Assembly: GCF_002858925.1 (NCBI RefSeq)
Contig: NZ_PJRS01000012.1
Coordinates: forward strand, 1 to 64,000
Length of the DNA stretch: 64,000 nucleotides
Direction of reading: 5' to 3'
DNA from: Caulobacter zeae
GTDB taxonomy: Bacteria > Pseudomonadota > Alphaproteobacteria > Caulobacterales > Caulobacteraceae
Below the pieces are notes generated by a model. It saw only the letters and a list, made by a program, of their open reading frames with translations, ran no database searches and was not told the DNA's origin. Made by a program: the position numbers and the translations under genes. Positions within the stretch are counted from its first letter, which is position 1; each line of letters begins with the position of its first letter. This document shows positions 1 to 9,350 of the stretch, one piece after another.

Positions 1-1740
1 GTTCTCCAGGGCGCCGTCGCCGCCGCCGTTGGAATCGATCTCGGCCTGGGTGACCGTGTGTTTGGCCGTGTAGCCCCAGGTCTCGCCCACTTCGAGCAGG
101 GCGTCATTGTCGCCCACCACATCAGCGCCGCGCATGATCGAGCCGGCGTCGGCATAGGGATCGGTGACCGTCACGCCGTCCAAGGTGATGTTGCCGGTGT
201 TGGCCACGGTAATGACGTAGCTGATCTGTTCACCGGCTGCGTCGGCGGTTCCTCCGGGGACCGTCGCGTCCTTGGTGATGTTCAGGCTGGGCCGGCGATC
301 GACGGGCACGCTGGCGTCGTCGGTGTCGGGCCCAGTCTGGTTGGAATCGGCCGTGGCCGTGTTCTCCAGGGCGCCGTCGCCGCCGCCGTTGGAATCGATC
401 TCGGCCTGGGTGACCGTGTGTTTGGCCGTGTAGCCCCAGGTCTCGCCCACTTCGAGCAGGGCGTCATTGTCGCCCACCACATCAGCGCCGCGCATGATCG
501 AGCCGGCGTCGGCATAGGGATCGGTGACCGTCACGCCGTCCAAGGTGGTGTTGCCGGTGTTGGCGACGGTGATGACGTAACTGATCTGCTCGCCCGCCGC
601 GTCGGCCGTGCCGCCAGGGACAGTGGCGTCCTTGGTGATGTTGAGGCTGGGCCGCGGGGCGACCGGGACGCTGGCGTCGTCGGTGTCGGGGCCGGTCTGG
701 TTGGAGTCGGCCGTGGCCACATTCTCCAGCAGTCCGTCGCCGCCGCCGTTCGAGTCGAGCTCGGCCTGGGTGACCGTGTGCTTGGCCGTGTAACCCCAGG
801 TTTCGCCGACCTCCAGCAGGCCGTCGTTGTCACCGACGATATCCGCACCGCGCATGATCGAGCCGGCGTCGGCGTAAGGGTCGGTGACCGTCACGCCGTC
901 CAAGGTGGTGTTGCCGGTGTTGGCCACGGTGATGACGTAGCTGATCTGTTCACCGGCCGCATCGGCGGTGCCGCCGGGGACCGTCGCATCCTTGGTGATG
1001 TTCAGGCTGGGCCGGCGGTCGACGGGCACGCTGGCGTCGTCGGTGTCGGGTCCGGTCTGGTTGGAGTCGGCCGTGGCCGTGTTTTCCAGCTGCCCATCAC
1101 CGCCGCCGTTGGAGTCGATCTCGGCTTGCGTGACCGTGTGTTTGGCCGTGTAGCCCCAGGTTTCGCCGACCTCCAGGAGGGCGTCGTTGTCGCCCACGAC
1201 ATCCGCACCGCGCATGATCGAGCCGGCGTCGGCGTAAGGGTCGGTGACCGTCACGCCGTCCAGCGTGGTGTTGCCGGTGTTGGCGACGGTGATGACGTAA
1301 CTGATCTGCTCGCCCGCCGCGTCGGCGGTGCCGCCAGGGACGGTCGCGTCCTTGGTGATGTTCAGGCTGGGCCGGCGGTCGACGGGCACGCTGGCGTCGT
1401 CGGTATCCGGTCCGGTCTGGTTGGAGTCGGCCGTGGCCGTGTTTTCCAGCTGCCCATCACCGCTGCCGTTGGAGTCGATCTCGGCCTGCGTGACCGTGTG
1501 CTTGGCCGTGTAGCGCCAGGTTTCACCGACTTCCAGCAGGGCGTCGTTGTCGCCGACCAGGTCAGCGCCGCGCATGATCGAGCCGGCGTCCGCGTAGGGG
1601 TCGGTGACGGTGACGCCATCGAGCATCACGTTGCCGGTATTGGCCACGGTGATCGTGTAGCTGATCTGTTCGCCCGCCGCGTCGGCCGTGCCGCCGGGGA
1701 CGGAAGCGTCCTTGGTGATGTTCAGCGCCGGGTTGCGGGT
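1..1740 (-). repeat. Tandem 360-bp (120-residue) in-frame coding repeats
   Basis: The same sequence block begins at 1, 361, 721, 1081 and 1441, giving a 360-bp period that keeps frame in the minus-strand surface protein. Bases 1-187 are identical to 361-547, whereas more internal units (721, 1081, 1441) differ at scattered positions. The array is cut by the window edge, so copy number is unknown. Near-identity of neighbouring units points to recent duplication or gene conversion. Confidence 0.95.
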
Positions 1741-3042
1741 CAGGGTCACGGTTTCCGGATCGCTGTCCGAGACCGAGATGCCGCTGGCCGACGAGCCCGT
1801 GGCCGTGCCGGTGTTGGTGTAGCCGCCGGCCTCGATCTCGGCCTGGGTGAACACGTGCAGCAGGCTGCCGGTCGCCGAGGCGCCGACCGCGAGGTCGTCG
1901 GCCTGGCCGTCGCCGTCCTGGTCGGTGAGGCCGGCCAGGACGATCGGGATGTCGTCGGCGGTGTTTCCGGGCGTGCCGTTGTCGTCCACCAGGGTGACGT
2001 TCAGCAGCTTGATCGTGCCGGTGTTGGTGACCGTGAAGTTGAACACCTGGGTGTCGCCAGCGTCGTCGCCATTGCCGTCGCCGTCAGTGCGCGTGCCGGC
2101 CGTCTTGACCACGTCCACCTGCGGGGGGATCGGCTGGTTGCCGATCTCGACATTGTAGGTCGTGGCCTGGCTGAGAGTGACGGTCTCGAAGGCGCCCGTG
2201 GTCTGGGTCCAGCCGTCCTGCAGCACCTCGTCGACCTGCACCGTGCCCAGCGACAGCGGCAGGCCGCCGATCTGGAACGTGCCGTCGGCCTTGGTGACCG
2301 TCGAGCGTTCGCCCGCGTCGAGCACGCCGTTCTTGTTTTCGTCGACGAAGATGGTCCAGCCGCCCAGGCCCGCCTCGCCGGCGTCCTTGACCCCGTCGCC
2401 GTCGGCGTCGAGGAACTTGACGCCGCTGATGATGGCGGCCTTTTCGGTGTTGAACTCCTCGAAGCCGTCGTCGGCGCCGTAGGCCGTGCCGGGCCGGCCG
2501 AATTCGGCGTACATAGTGATGTAGGCGGTGCTCAGGTCAGCGCCGCCGAACAGCGAGACCGGCACATAGAAGATGTAGTCGTCATTGCCGCTGCCCGACG
2601 AGAAGGCGTCCATCAGCAGCGTCTTGTCGCCGCCGGCGTCGAGGTCGAAGATTTTGGTGAAGGCCGCGCCCAGTTCCTGCGTACCGGCGTTGAAGTCCGC
2701 GCCGACGGCCGCGGCCGACGAATAGTAGATCTTCATCGCGTTCAGAGCGGTCAGCGGATTGGCGTTGGTCTCGTTGAGATCCAGCCGGAATTCCAGGTAC
2801 TGCACGCCGTTGATCACCCGGATGGGGATCTGGTTGAAGGTCAGGCTGCTGGTCTTGCTCTGGTCGGTGTTCAGCACGCCGTTCGCGTCGGTGTTGAAGC
2901 CGTTCTCATTGCCGTCATTGTCGCCGATGGCGAGGAACGGGTCGTAGTTGCCGGTGCCCGAACCGATCGCGTCGCCGCGCGTGATGATCACGCCGTTTAC
3001 GGTCGTCGAACTGCCTGGTGCGGTGATGTCTATGTCGGCCAT
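1..3042 (-). CDS. Large surface/secreted repeat protein, SdrD B-like plus DUF11-type repeats (3' part outside window)
   Basis: The minus strand is open from an ATG at 3042 to the left window edge: 1014 codons with no stop, so the C-terminus is missing. A GGGAG ribosome site sits 6 nt before the ATG. Residues ~1-195 form an acidic N-terminal domain without a signal peptide. Residues ~200-290 resemble an SdrD B-like domain (FLDADGDGVKDAGE, then VDENKNGVLDAGE, both Ca-binding in style). Residues ~300-430 are a first DUF11-like domain. From ~436 to the edge there are 120-residue repeats carrying LNITKDA, ITVANTGN and TVTQAEIDSNG. Such proteins are usually extracellular adhesins or matrix proteins. 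Lack of a Sec signal suggests type I secretion, which would need a C-terminal signal not visible here. The architecture is clear; the role is inference. Confidence 0.8.
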   Translation of the reverse strand, partial: MADIDITAPGSSTTVNGVIITRGDAIGSGTGNYDPFLAIGDNDGNENGFNTDANGVLNTDQSKTSSLTFNQIPIRVINGVQYLEFRLDLNETNANPLTALNAMKIYYSSAAAVGADFNAGTQELGAAFTKIFDLDAGGDKTLLMDAFSSGSGNDDYIFYVPVSLFGGADLSTAYITMYAEFGRPGTAYGADDGFEEFNTEKAAIISGVKFLDADGDGVKDAGEAGLGGWTIFVDENKNGVLDAGERSTVTKADGTFQIGGLPLSLGTVQVDEVLQDGWTQTTGAFETVTLSQATTYNVEIGNQPIPPQVDVVKTAGTRTDGDGNGDDAGDTQVFNFTVTNTGTIKLLNVTLVDDNGTPGNTADDIPIVLAGLTDQDGDGQADDLAVGASATGSLLHVFTQAEIEAGGYTNTGTATGSSASGISVSDSDPETVTLTRNPALNITKDASVPGGTADAAGEQISYTITVANTGNVMLDGVTVTDPYADAGSIMRGADLVGDNDALLEVGETWRYTAKHTVTQAEIDSNGSGDGQLENTATADSNQTGPDTDDASVPVDRRPSLNITKDATVPGGTADAAGEQISYVITVANTGNTTLDGVTVTDPYADAGSIMRGADVVGDNDALLEVGETWGYTAKHTVTQAEIDSNGGGDGQLENTATADSNQTGPDTDDASVPVDRRPSLNITKDATVPGGTADAAGEQISYVITVANTGNTTLDGVTVTDPYADAGSIMRGADIVGDNDGLLEVGETWGYTAKHTVTQAELDSNGGGDGLLENVATADSNQTGPDTDDASVPVAPRPSLNITKDATVPGGTADAAGEQISYVITVANTGNTTLDGVTVTDPYADAGSIMRGADVVGDNDALLEVGETWGYTAKHTVTQAEIDSNGGGDGALENTATADSNQTGPDTDDASVPVDRRPSLNITKDATVPGGTADAAGEQISYVITVANTGNITLDGVTVTDPYADAGSIMRGADVVGDNDALLEVGETWGYTAKHTVTQAEIDSNGGGDGALEN

Positions 3043-3459
3043 GACTTGCTCCCGAACGCTCCGCGCGCGTCCCGTGAGGGCTCGTCCGCGCGATCCAAAA
3101 CGAAGCCTCGATCACAACGTCGACGGGGGAGACGGATACCGGGTCCGGGGTCGGCGTCGGAGGCGTGCGCGCGGATCGGTGAAGTTTGCGGCCGGTTGTC
3201 GGGATGTGGCTTTTCGCCCTTCCCGCCGCCGATCGAAGACATTCCTGGAGCGCGAGGCGCCTACGCGAAGCGAAACAGCGGCTAGCGATCGGCTCAGTTC
3301 AGCTTCGCGTCAATCATCCGGCCTTAGCAATGACAAGTCGTCATGCAGAATTCATTATGGTGAATGCCTCAATGGCGGCCGCAATTATGTGATGCGAAGA
3401 TAATCGTTGAAATTTACTAGGCTTTCGCCAGGGTGGAGCGCCTCGAAAACTCGCTGTGG
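3043..3459. other. Intergenic region upstream of the repeat-protein gene
   Basis: About 417 nt between the stop of the TonB-dependent receptor and the start of the surface repeat protein, both on the minus strand. It should hold the promoter of the repeat-protein gene. The part near 3340-3420 is clearly richer in A/T than its surroundings, but I could not place a convincing -35/-10 pair, operator or hairpin. No credible short gene was seen. Confidence 0.5.
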
Positions 3460-5637
3460 TCAGAAACGACCGCGCAAGGTGACGCGTATGACCCTGCCGA
3501 TCGCGTCCTGGTCGTAGCGGCCGTAGCCGGGAGCGGGTCGACCGTCGCCCAGCCTGGCGCGAAGGCGCGCATCCAGCAGGTTCTCGATTTCCAGGCCCAG
3601 ACGCAGGCCCGAGGCGCGCGGCGTGGTGGCGGCGGCTCCAGTGGACGGGGGCTGTCTGGACGCGGGCGTGGCGAGCATATAGCCGAGCTTGAGGTCGATC
3701 CGGGTGAAGTCGGAGACCCGCAGGTCGCTTTGGCCATCGACGCCGGTGTCGCGGCGGGTGCGATAGGCCTGCCGCCACCGCGCGCTGGCGTTCAGCGTCC
3801 ATTTGTCGCGGCGGGCGTCGAGCGTGGCCGAAAACTCGTTGTGCGCCGTCCCGCCCCCGTCGCCGGCCAGATGGTCCATCACGGGGTAGCCCGCGCGGAT
3901 CGTGGTCGTCTTCTTCAGCTGCAAGGTGTGGTTCAGCGACGCCCTCAGGCTGGCGGCGCTTGGCGAAGGGGTCTTGCCGCCGAACGGTACATTGAAGTTC
4001 ACGCCCGAGGCCAGGACCTCCGATCGTGACGACAGCAGGTTGATCGAGCGCTGGTCGATACCGGTCAGCCGCCCGTCGGCGTCCCGCTGGAAGCGTTCGG
4101 GAAAGGCCGCTTCGACCGCCGGAGTCACCCCCGGCAGGCTGCTGACGCCGTCGCGGCTGTCGGAGGTGCGGTAGTTGATGTTCCCCGCCAGCCGCCAGGG
4201 CGTGAACGGACCTGCCGACAGGCTCAGCGCGAACCGCTCGCTGGTCTGGCCCTTCAGGTTGGGATTGCCGCCGTACATCGGCAGGATCTCGACCGACTGG
4301 CCGGTGGCGAAGTCGAACACGACGATGGGGTCGCCGTAATAGGGCGCATCGAAGAGCTGCTGGTCCGACGGCGCGTCGTAGGTTCTCGACCACGAACCGT
4401 TCAGCCGCAGCTGCTTGACCGGCGACCACGAGAGCGCGCCGGTCAGGCCCCCTCCTCCGCCCGAGCCGGTCTGCCGGCGCAGGTTGCCGCTTAGGTTCAG
4501 CGAGGCGCCGCCAAGGTTGACGCGACCGGCCTCCTCGCCCGGCTGCGGGGCGCGCAGCAACGGGATCGTCAGCCCGCCGCGCATGTCGGCGGTGTCGGCC
4601 GTCCGCTCGGTCGAGGTCCCGTCGACGGCGCTGGTCGAGCTGGTCCGCGAGACGCGACCGCTGAGGTCCATGGTCAGCCGGCCGGCCGGCAGGTCGAGCA
4701 GGGGCCGGTCGGCCGACAGGTTGAGGGCGATGGTGCGGTTGTCGGTCTTGCGGTCGGTCAGCCCTTCCTGGCTGCCGCGCGAGGCCTGGCCGTCAAGGCC
4801 CACGCGTACCGACCAGCCCTTGATCTCGCCGTTGCCGCCGGCGCTGACGGTCACGCCGCGCTGCTGTCCGCGCAGGCGCGCCAGAGTGTCGTCGCGACGC
4901 GAGATCGACTGGTCGCTCTGGGCCCGCGCGCTGGCGCTGAACGCGCCCTGCCACTCTCCGAACCGACGATTGACCGACATGTTCGCCGTCACCGAGGTGC
5001 TCTCCGGCCTCAGGGTCGCGCCCTGGGCCTGCGGGTTGTCACGCAGGTAGTCCGGACGCTCGTCGGCGCGCAGCGAGGTGTCGCTGCTCAGGCGAACGCC
5101 CAGCTGGCTGGTGTTCCCGTTGGCGATCGCCGAGCGCCGAACGTCGGCCATCTGAGACGTGCGGCCGCCGGCCGTCGGGCGCGCATCGGCCAGCTGTCCG
5201 TCGCGGCTCTGGAAGTTGCGCTTGAGGACGATGTTGACCACCCGTCGCCCCGGATCGGCGCCGTAGAGCCCGGCGGCCTGCTCGGGCAGCAGCTCGACCC
5301 GCGACAGGGCGTCGGGCGGAAAGGTCATGTAGTCGCCGGCGTTCTGCACCCGGCGTCCGTTGACGATCACCACGGGCGGATCGGTCATGCCGTAGGCCGA
5401 ACTGATGCGATCCAGCGCCTCGCTGATGTCGTAGGCGCCGAGGGCCTCGATGTCGTCGGGGGAGAGTTCGGTCTCGGGCGGCGTCTTCGCCGCGCCACGC
5501 CTCGCCTGCACCTCGACGCCGGACAGCCGGACGGCCGCGTCGTCGCCCTCCTCGACCGCGGCGCTCGCCGCGGCGGCGGCCTGCGGCGCGTCGGCAGGCA
5601 AGGCGGACATGAGAAGCAGCCAATACATCAAGCGCAT
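3460..5637 (-). CDS. TonB-dependent receptor-like outer-membrane protein
   Basis: The 725-residue product starts with a short hydrophobic signal-like segment (MYWLLLMSALPADA). A plug-like region follows at ~50-140, containing VIVNGRRVQNAGDY, LSRVELLPEQAAGLYG and VVNIVLKRNF, the usual plug signature for the channel-closing domain. The rest is a Gly/Ser/Arg-rich beta-barrel-like sequence ending in VTLRGRF, with the terminal Phe typical of outer-membrane proteins. These receptors import siderophores, cofactors or sugars with TonB-ExbBD energy; the substrate cannot be told. No clear TonB box is visible. The gene lies 76 nt after regA on the same strand, with a weak ribosome site. The start could be either of two close ATGs. 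It is shorter than the other two receptors here, and its barrel is low in aromatic residues. Confidence 0.82.
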   Translation of the reverse strand: MRLMYWLLLMSALPADAPQAAAAASAAVEEGDDAAVRLSGVEVQARRGAAKTPPETELSPDDIEALGAYDISEALDRISSAYGMTDPPVVIVNGRRVQNAGDYMTFPPDALSRVELLPEQAAGLYGADPGRRVVNIVLKRNFQSRDGQLADARPTAGGRTSQMADVRRSAIANGNTSQLGVRLSSDTSLRADERPDYLRDNPQAQGATLRPESTSVTANMSVNRRFGEWQGAFSASARAQSDQSISRRDDTLARLRGQQRGVTVSAGGNGEIKGWSVRVGLDGQASRGSQEGLTDRKTDNRTIALNLSADRPLLDLPAGRLTMDLSGRVSRTSSTSAVDGTSTERTADTADMRGGLTIPLLRAPQPGEEAGRVNLGGASLNLSGNLRRQTGSGGGGGLTGALSWSPVKQLRLNGSWSRTYDAPSDQQLFDAPYYGDPIVVFDFATGQSVEILPMYGGNPNLKGQTSERFALSLSAGPFTPWRLAGNINYRTSDSRDGVSSLPGVTPAVEAAFPERFQRDADGRLTGIDQRSINLLSSRSEVLASGVNFNVPFGGKTPSPSAASLRASLNHTLQLKKTTTIRAGYPVMDHLAGDGGGTAHNEFSATLDARRDKWTLNASARWRQAYRTRRDTGVDGQSDLRVSDFTRIDLKLGYMLATPASRQPPSTGAAATTPRASGLRLGLEIENLLDARLRARLGDGRPAPGYGRYDQDAIGRVIRVTLRGRF

Positions 5638-5713
5638 CCAGCCGCATCACAGCCGCGAGTTGCAAGCCTCTTATGCACTTTGTTGTAAATAAAAGCGGGG
5701 CCGTAATGTGGCC

Positions 5714-6247
5714 TCAGGTGATCCGGCGCTTCTCCAGCTTGCGCGCCAGGGTCCGGCGATGCATGCCCAGCCGCCGGGCCGTCTCGGAGATGTTGAAGTC
5801 GGTCTCGACCAGGGTCTGGTGGATCCGCTCCCATTCCAGGTTCTTGATCGAGGTCGCGCGCTCGCCGATCACCGCGCCGGCGTCGCCCTCGCGCTTGTCG
5901 AAGGCGGCCTCGATGTCGTCGGTGTTCGAGGGCTTGGCCAGGTAATGGCAGGCGCCCAGCTTGATGGCCTCGACCGCGGTGGCGATGCTGGCGAAGCCGG
6001 TCAGCACCACGATCAGCATCTCCGGATCACGCCCGATCAGCGCCTGCACGCAGGCCAGGCCCGACTCGCCGGCCAGCTTCAGGTCGACCACGGCGTAGCG
6101 CGGCGAGAAGGTCTCCAGCGCCACCAGGGCCTCGTCCAGGCCATGCACGTGCACCACCTGATAGCCCCGCCGCTCGAACGACTTCTTGAGCGTGGCGGCG
6201 AACTTCTCGTCGTCCTCGACGATGATCAGCTTGCGCTCAGCGGGCAT
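5714..6247 (-). CDS. regA: Redox response regulator RegA/PrrA/ActR
   Basis: This 177-residue regulator has an N-terminal receiver with acidic residues in VEDDEKF, a phospho-acceptor Asp in VVDLKLAGESG (~56) and Lys in YLAKPSN (~105). It ends in a Fis-type helix-turn-helix (FNISETARRLGMHRRTLARKL). Size and the almost invariant C-terminal helix match RegA/PrrA/ActR, the alphaproteobacterial regulator of respiration and redox genes. It overlaps the end of regB by 11 nt, so the pair is co-translated. Being last in the cyo-SURF1-regB operon suggests feedback between terminal-oxidase output and regulator level. Direct targets cannot be read from this sequence. Confidence 0.93.
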   Translation of the reverse strand: MPAERKLIIVEDDEKFAATLKKSFERRGYQVVHVHGLDEALVALETFSPRYAVVDLKLAGESGLACVQALIGRDPEMLIVVLTGFASIATAVEAIKLGACHYLAKPSNTDDIEAAFDKREGDAGAVIGERATSIKNLEWERIHQTLVETDFNISETARRLGMHRRTLARKLEKRRIT

Positions 6248-7592
6248 GACGCCTCCCGATCTGCAACGACGCCAGGGGCAGGCTCAGGACCACGCGCGCG
6301 CCGCCCTCGGGACGGTTGGCCGCGGCCACCTCGCCGCCCAGCTTGCGCAGCACGTTGACCACCAGGAAGAGGCCTAGACCGCCCCCTGCCCTGCCCTTGG
6401 TCGAATTGTAGGGCGTGCCGAGGTTCTCCAGGGTCTCGGCCGTGAAGCCTGGCCCCTGGTCCTCGACCGTGACGACGATCCAGCCGTCGGCGACGTGGGC
6501 GCCCATCCGCACCGCGTGGGGCGAGGCGTCCCGCGCGTTGTCGAGCACGTTGTGGATCACCTGCTTGAGCGTCGATTCCGCGACGATCGGCACGACGCCC
6601 GAGAGGTCCGGCGCGTAGGTCAGCACCTCGCCGTCGCGGGTGGCGCGCCACTCGTCGACCACCTCGTCGAGGAAGGCGCGCAGGGTGCTGGCGCGCACCT
6701 CGCCGCTGCGGGCCTCGCCGGCCGATAGCAGCACGCCGGTGACGATGTCCTTGCAGCGCTTGACCTCGCCACGCATGTCCTCGAGCTCCTGAGCCAGCTC
6801 CGGGTGCTTGGCGAACACCTTCATGCGCCGCCAGTCGCCCAGGATGACGTCCAGCGTCGCCAGCGGCGTGCCCAGCTCGTGCGCGGCGCCCGAGGCCAGA
6901 AGGCCCATGCGGACGATGTGGGTCTCTTCCGCCGCCCGCTGGCGCAGCTCGGCCAGGTGCGCGTCGTGGCGGCGCAGGTTGCTGTTGATGCGCGAGACGA
7001 AGGTCACCAGCAGCACCGCGTCCAGCACGACGCCCATCATCATCCCCATGATGAACAGGCCGAAGAACGCCTGGTCGCTGAGCCCAGTGGCGATCACCGG
7101 GCGGTTGGCGGCCACCAGCAGCAGGAAGCAGAAGCTGGTCAGGAACACGATCGCCCAGGTCGCCCAGACCTCGAGCAGAACCACCCCCAGGATCACGTGC
7201 AGCAGGTAGAGGGTCGTGAACGGGTTGGTCGCCCCGCCGCTGAAATAGAGCTGGGCCGTCAGGGCCAGGGAATCGAGCGCCAGGGCCAGGAAGAGGTCGT
7301 AGGGGCCGATCGGCTTGGCGCTCTTCAGGCGCAGCAGGCTGAAGAGGTTCAGCACCACCAGCGCCGCCAGCACCAGCATCATCGCCGCCAGCGGCAGGTG
7401 GAAACCCAGGCTGAAATGCACCGCCAGGATCGTGACCACCTGGCCGACCACGGCGATCCAGCGCAGGTGGATCAGCTGAAGCATGTTCTGGCGGGCGATG
7501 GCGTCGGCAGGCCCCGCCGCGTTGTCCGCGGCCCGCGCCCCCGAAAGCCAGCCCGACATGCCGGCGATCAGGATGCGGGCGGTCGGCGTCAT
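6237..7592 (-). CDS. regB: Redox sensor histidine kinase RegB/PrrB/ActS
   Basis: The 451-residue kinase has about six hydrophobic segments in residues ~35-200, followed by an H-box HELGTPLATLDV (His ~238) and a C-terminal ATPase domain with NVLDNARDAS and DQGPGFTAETL. Two RegB hallmarks are present. One is the quinone-binding GGxxNPF motif (GGATNPF, ~117) in the membrane domain. The other is a Cys after the H-box (KRCKDIV, ~279), matching the redox-active Cys known in Rhodobacter RegB. It should therefore sense quinone and thiol redox state in the inner membrane and phosphorylate RegA. Its ATG overlaps the SURF1 stop by 4 nt, placing it in the quinol oxidase operon. Confidence 0.94.
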   Translation of the reverse strand: MTPTARILIAGMSGWLSGARAADNAAGPADAIARQNMLQLIHLRWIAVVGQVVTILAVHFSLGFHLPLAAMMLVLAALVVLNLFSLLRLKSAKPIGPYDLFLALALDSLALTAQLYFSGGATNPFTTLYLLHVILGVVLLEVWATWAIVFLTSFCFLLLVAANRPVIATGLSDQAFFGLFIMGMMMGVVLDAVLLVTFVSRINSNLRRHDAHLAELRQRAAEETHIVRMGLLASGAAHELGTPLATLDVILGDWRRMKVFAKHPELAQELEDMRGEVKRCKDIVTGVLLSAGEARSGEVRASTLRAFLDEVVDEWRATRDGEVLTYAPDLSGVVPIVAESTLKQVIHNVLDNARDASPHAVRMGAHVADGWIVVTVEDQGPGFTAETLENLGTPYNSTKGRAGGGLGLFLVVNVLRKLGGEVAAANRPEGGARVVLSLPLASLQIGRRHAR

Positions 7593-8332
7593 GGGGTCTC
7601 TTTAACCCGGTTCCGGCGCGCGTCGAGCAGAACATAGACGGCCGCCCCGCCGGTCAGCAGCGCCAGGCCGAACCAGGTGAGCATGTAGACGAGGTGGCTG
7701 TTGGGGAACTTCACCACGGTCAGGCCGCCGATCGGCCAGCCGCCGGGATTGGGCGCGGCGTCGGCGTCGACGAAATAGGGCGCGAGGTTCGAAAGCCCCC
7801 TCGCCTGCCCGATGGCGGCGACGTCGCGCGAGTACCAGCGGTTCTCGGCCGGAGCGTTGGCGCGCAGGAAACCGCCGTGAGGCTCGGTCAGGCGCAGCAG
7901 GCCGACGACGCTCACCGGTCCTTCGACCTGGGCGGCCAGACGCGCAGCCGGCGCGCGGCGCTCGGCCGGGACGAAGCCGCGATTGACCAGGACGTCAAAG
8001 CCCCGGTCGGTATGGAGGGGGGTCATGACCCAGAAACCGGGGCCTTCGGTCGTCACGGCCTGGACCAGGGTCTCGCGGTCGTGGGCGAAGCGCCCGGTCA
8101 GGCGCAGGCGGCGATAGCCGTCGCTGGCCTGCGAGAGGCCCGCCCAGCGGCCTGGACCAGGCGGCGGGGCGGGCTCTGCGTGGATGCGCTGCTCGACCCG
8201 GGCGATCAGGTCGAGCTTCCAGGCCCTGCGCTGGACCTGCCAGCCGCCGAGCGCCAGGAAGATCGCCGTGAAGGCCAGGCAGAGCCCGACCAGGGCGATC
8301 GTCCGGGCGGCTCGGCCGCCGGACTTCGTCAC
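7589..8332 (-). CDS. SURF1 family oxidase assembly protein
   Basis: About 247 residues with two transmembrane helices bracketing a periplasmic domain: residues ~10-32 (ALVGLCLAFTAIFLALGGW) and ~215-238 (YMLTWFGLALLTGGAAVYVLL). SURF1 signatures include LGGWQVQRRAWK, GRFAHDRE, NRGFVPAERR and the late HLVYMLTWFGLA. Family members help place heme A or O cofactors into haem-copper oxidases. The chosen start is GTG at 8332, which overlaps the cyoD stop in a GTGA junction. The alternative upstream start would run deep into cyoD. It follows cyoABCD directly, so its client is probably this quinol oxidase. No heme O synthase (cyoE) is present in the cluster. Confidence 0.9.
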   Translation of the reverse strand: MTKSGGRAARTIALVGLCLAFTAIFLALGGWQVQRRAWKLDLIARVEQRIHAEPAPPPGPGRWAGLSQASDGYRRLRLTGRFAHDRETLVQAVTTEGPGFWVMTPLHTDRGFDVLVNRGFVPAERRAPAARLAAQVEGPVSVVGLLRLTEPHGGFLRANAPAENRWYSRDVAAIGQARGLSNLAPYFVDADAAPNPGGWPIGGLTVVKFPNSHLVYMLTWFGLALLTGGAAVYVLLDARRNRVKETP

Positions 8333-8727
8333 GGAACTTCCCGCATGTCGTGCGGCATCGGCGCCATCATGTGGGTGTCGAGGTTGTGCATCACCCACAG
8401 CGACCCCGAGAGCGTGATCACCACCACGACCAGGGTGAACACCAGGGCCAGCATGGTCCAGCCGCCTTCCGAACGCGAGTTCATGTGAAGGAAGTAGATC
8501 ATGTGGACCAGCACCTGGATCACCGCCAGGCCCATGACCGCCAGGGCGGTCATCTGGTGGCTGGGCAGCACGTCGGCCATGACCAGCCAGAACGGGATGG
8601 CGGTGAGGATCACCGCCAGCACGAAGCCGATCACATAGTCCTTCAGCGTGCCGTGGGCGCCGCCATCTTCGTGGCCGTGCCCGTGGTCGTCATGCGCTTC
8701 GTGCGCGTCGTGGCTGGCCGCGCTCAT
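8329..8727 (-). CDS. cyoD: Cytochrome bo3 ubiquinol oxidase subunit IV (CyoD)
   Basis: The 132-residue subunit has a His/Asp-rich N-terminus ([13 protein letters not shown]) and three membrane helices. It carries the CyoD motifs [17 protein letters not shown] and [17 protein letters not shown]. CyoD is a small accessory subunit that stabilises the CuB site of bo3 oxidase. The start MSAASHDAH (8727) was chosen because it overlaps the cyoC stop by 4 nt; the longer frame would extend into cyoC. The His-rich N-terminal tail is longer than needed for a helix and could bind metal, but that is speculation. Confidence 0.95.
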   Translation of the reverse strand: MSAASHDAHEAHDDHGHGHEDGGAHGTLKDYVIGFVLAVILTAIPFWLVMADVLPSHQMTALAVMGLAVIQVLVHMIYFLHMNSRSEGGWTMLALVFTLVVVVITLSGSLWVMHNLDTHMMAPMPHDMREVP

Positions 8728-9347
8728 TTCAGGACTCCGAGCAGGTAGACGAACGAGAAGACGCCGATCCAGATGACGTCGAGGAAGTGCCAGAACATCG
8801 ACAGGCACATCAGGCGACGCTTCATCTCGACGCCGAGGCCGCGCTTGGCGACCTGGACCATCAGGGTGACCAGCCAGATGCAGCCGAAGGTCACGTGCAG
8901 GCCGTGGGTGCCGACGAGCACGAAGAACGACGACAGGAACGCGCTGCGCTGCGGACCGGCGCCCTCATGGATGAGGTGGTTGAACTCGTACAGTTCCAGC
9001 GACAGGAACCCGAGACCCAGCAGGCCGGTGACGGCAAGCCAGGCCAGGGTCGGCTTCACCTTCTTGGCCTGGGCCGAGATCATGGCGAAGCCGTAGGTGA
9101 TCGACGAGAACAGCAGCAGCGCGGTGTTGACCGCCACGATGGGCAGATCGAACAGATCCGCCCCCGAGGGGCCGGCCGCATAGTTGCGGCCGAGCACGGC
9201 GTAACAGGCGAAGAGGACCGCGAAGATCAGGCAGTCGCTCATCAGGTAGATCCAGAACCCCAGCAGGGTCCCGTTCTCCGGATGGTGGTCCTCGGTGAGG
9301 TAGAAGCGGTCCTTGTCCGCTTCGGTCAGGGCTTGGGCGTGGGCCAT
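8724..9347 (-). CDS. cyoC: Cytochrome bo3 ubiquinol oxidase subunit III (CyoC)
   Basis: This 207-residue membrane protein has five helices. Typical CyoC sequences are present: [55 protein letters not shown] and [19 protein letters not shown]. It is the COX3-like subunit of the quinol oxidase and contains the conserved acidic residue in the FNHLI helix. It begins 3 nt after cyoB and overlaps cyoD by 4 nt, consistent with one polycistronic message. Confidence 0.97.
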   Translation of the reverse strand: MAHAQALTEADKDRFYLTEDHHPENGTLLGFWIYLMSDCLIFAVLFACYAVLGRNYAAGPSGADLFDLPIVAVNTALLLFSSITYGFAMISAQAKKVKPTLAWLAVTGLLGLGFLSLELYEFNHLIHEGAGPQRSAFLSSFFVLVGTHGLHVTFGCIWLVTLMVQVAKRGLGVEMKRRLMCLSMFWHFLDVIWIGVFSFVYLLGVLK

Positions 9348-9350
9348 GGG

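Noticed and set aside
1..1740. CRISPR-like or satellite repeat
   Set aside because: The 360-bp period keeps frame and codes for protein domains; there are no short repeats with unique spacers.
58..3285. Very long plus-strand open frame (1075 codons)
   Set aside because: It is antisense to the repeat protein on the minus strand. The minus frame has a ribosome site and recognisable domains; the plus frame is an Arg/Gly/Val-rich mirror caused by high GC.
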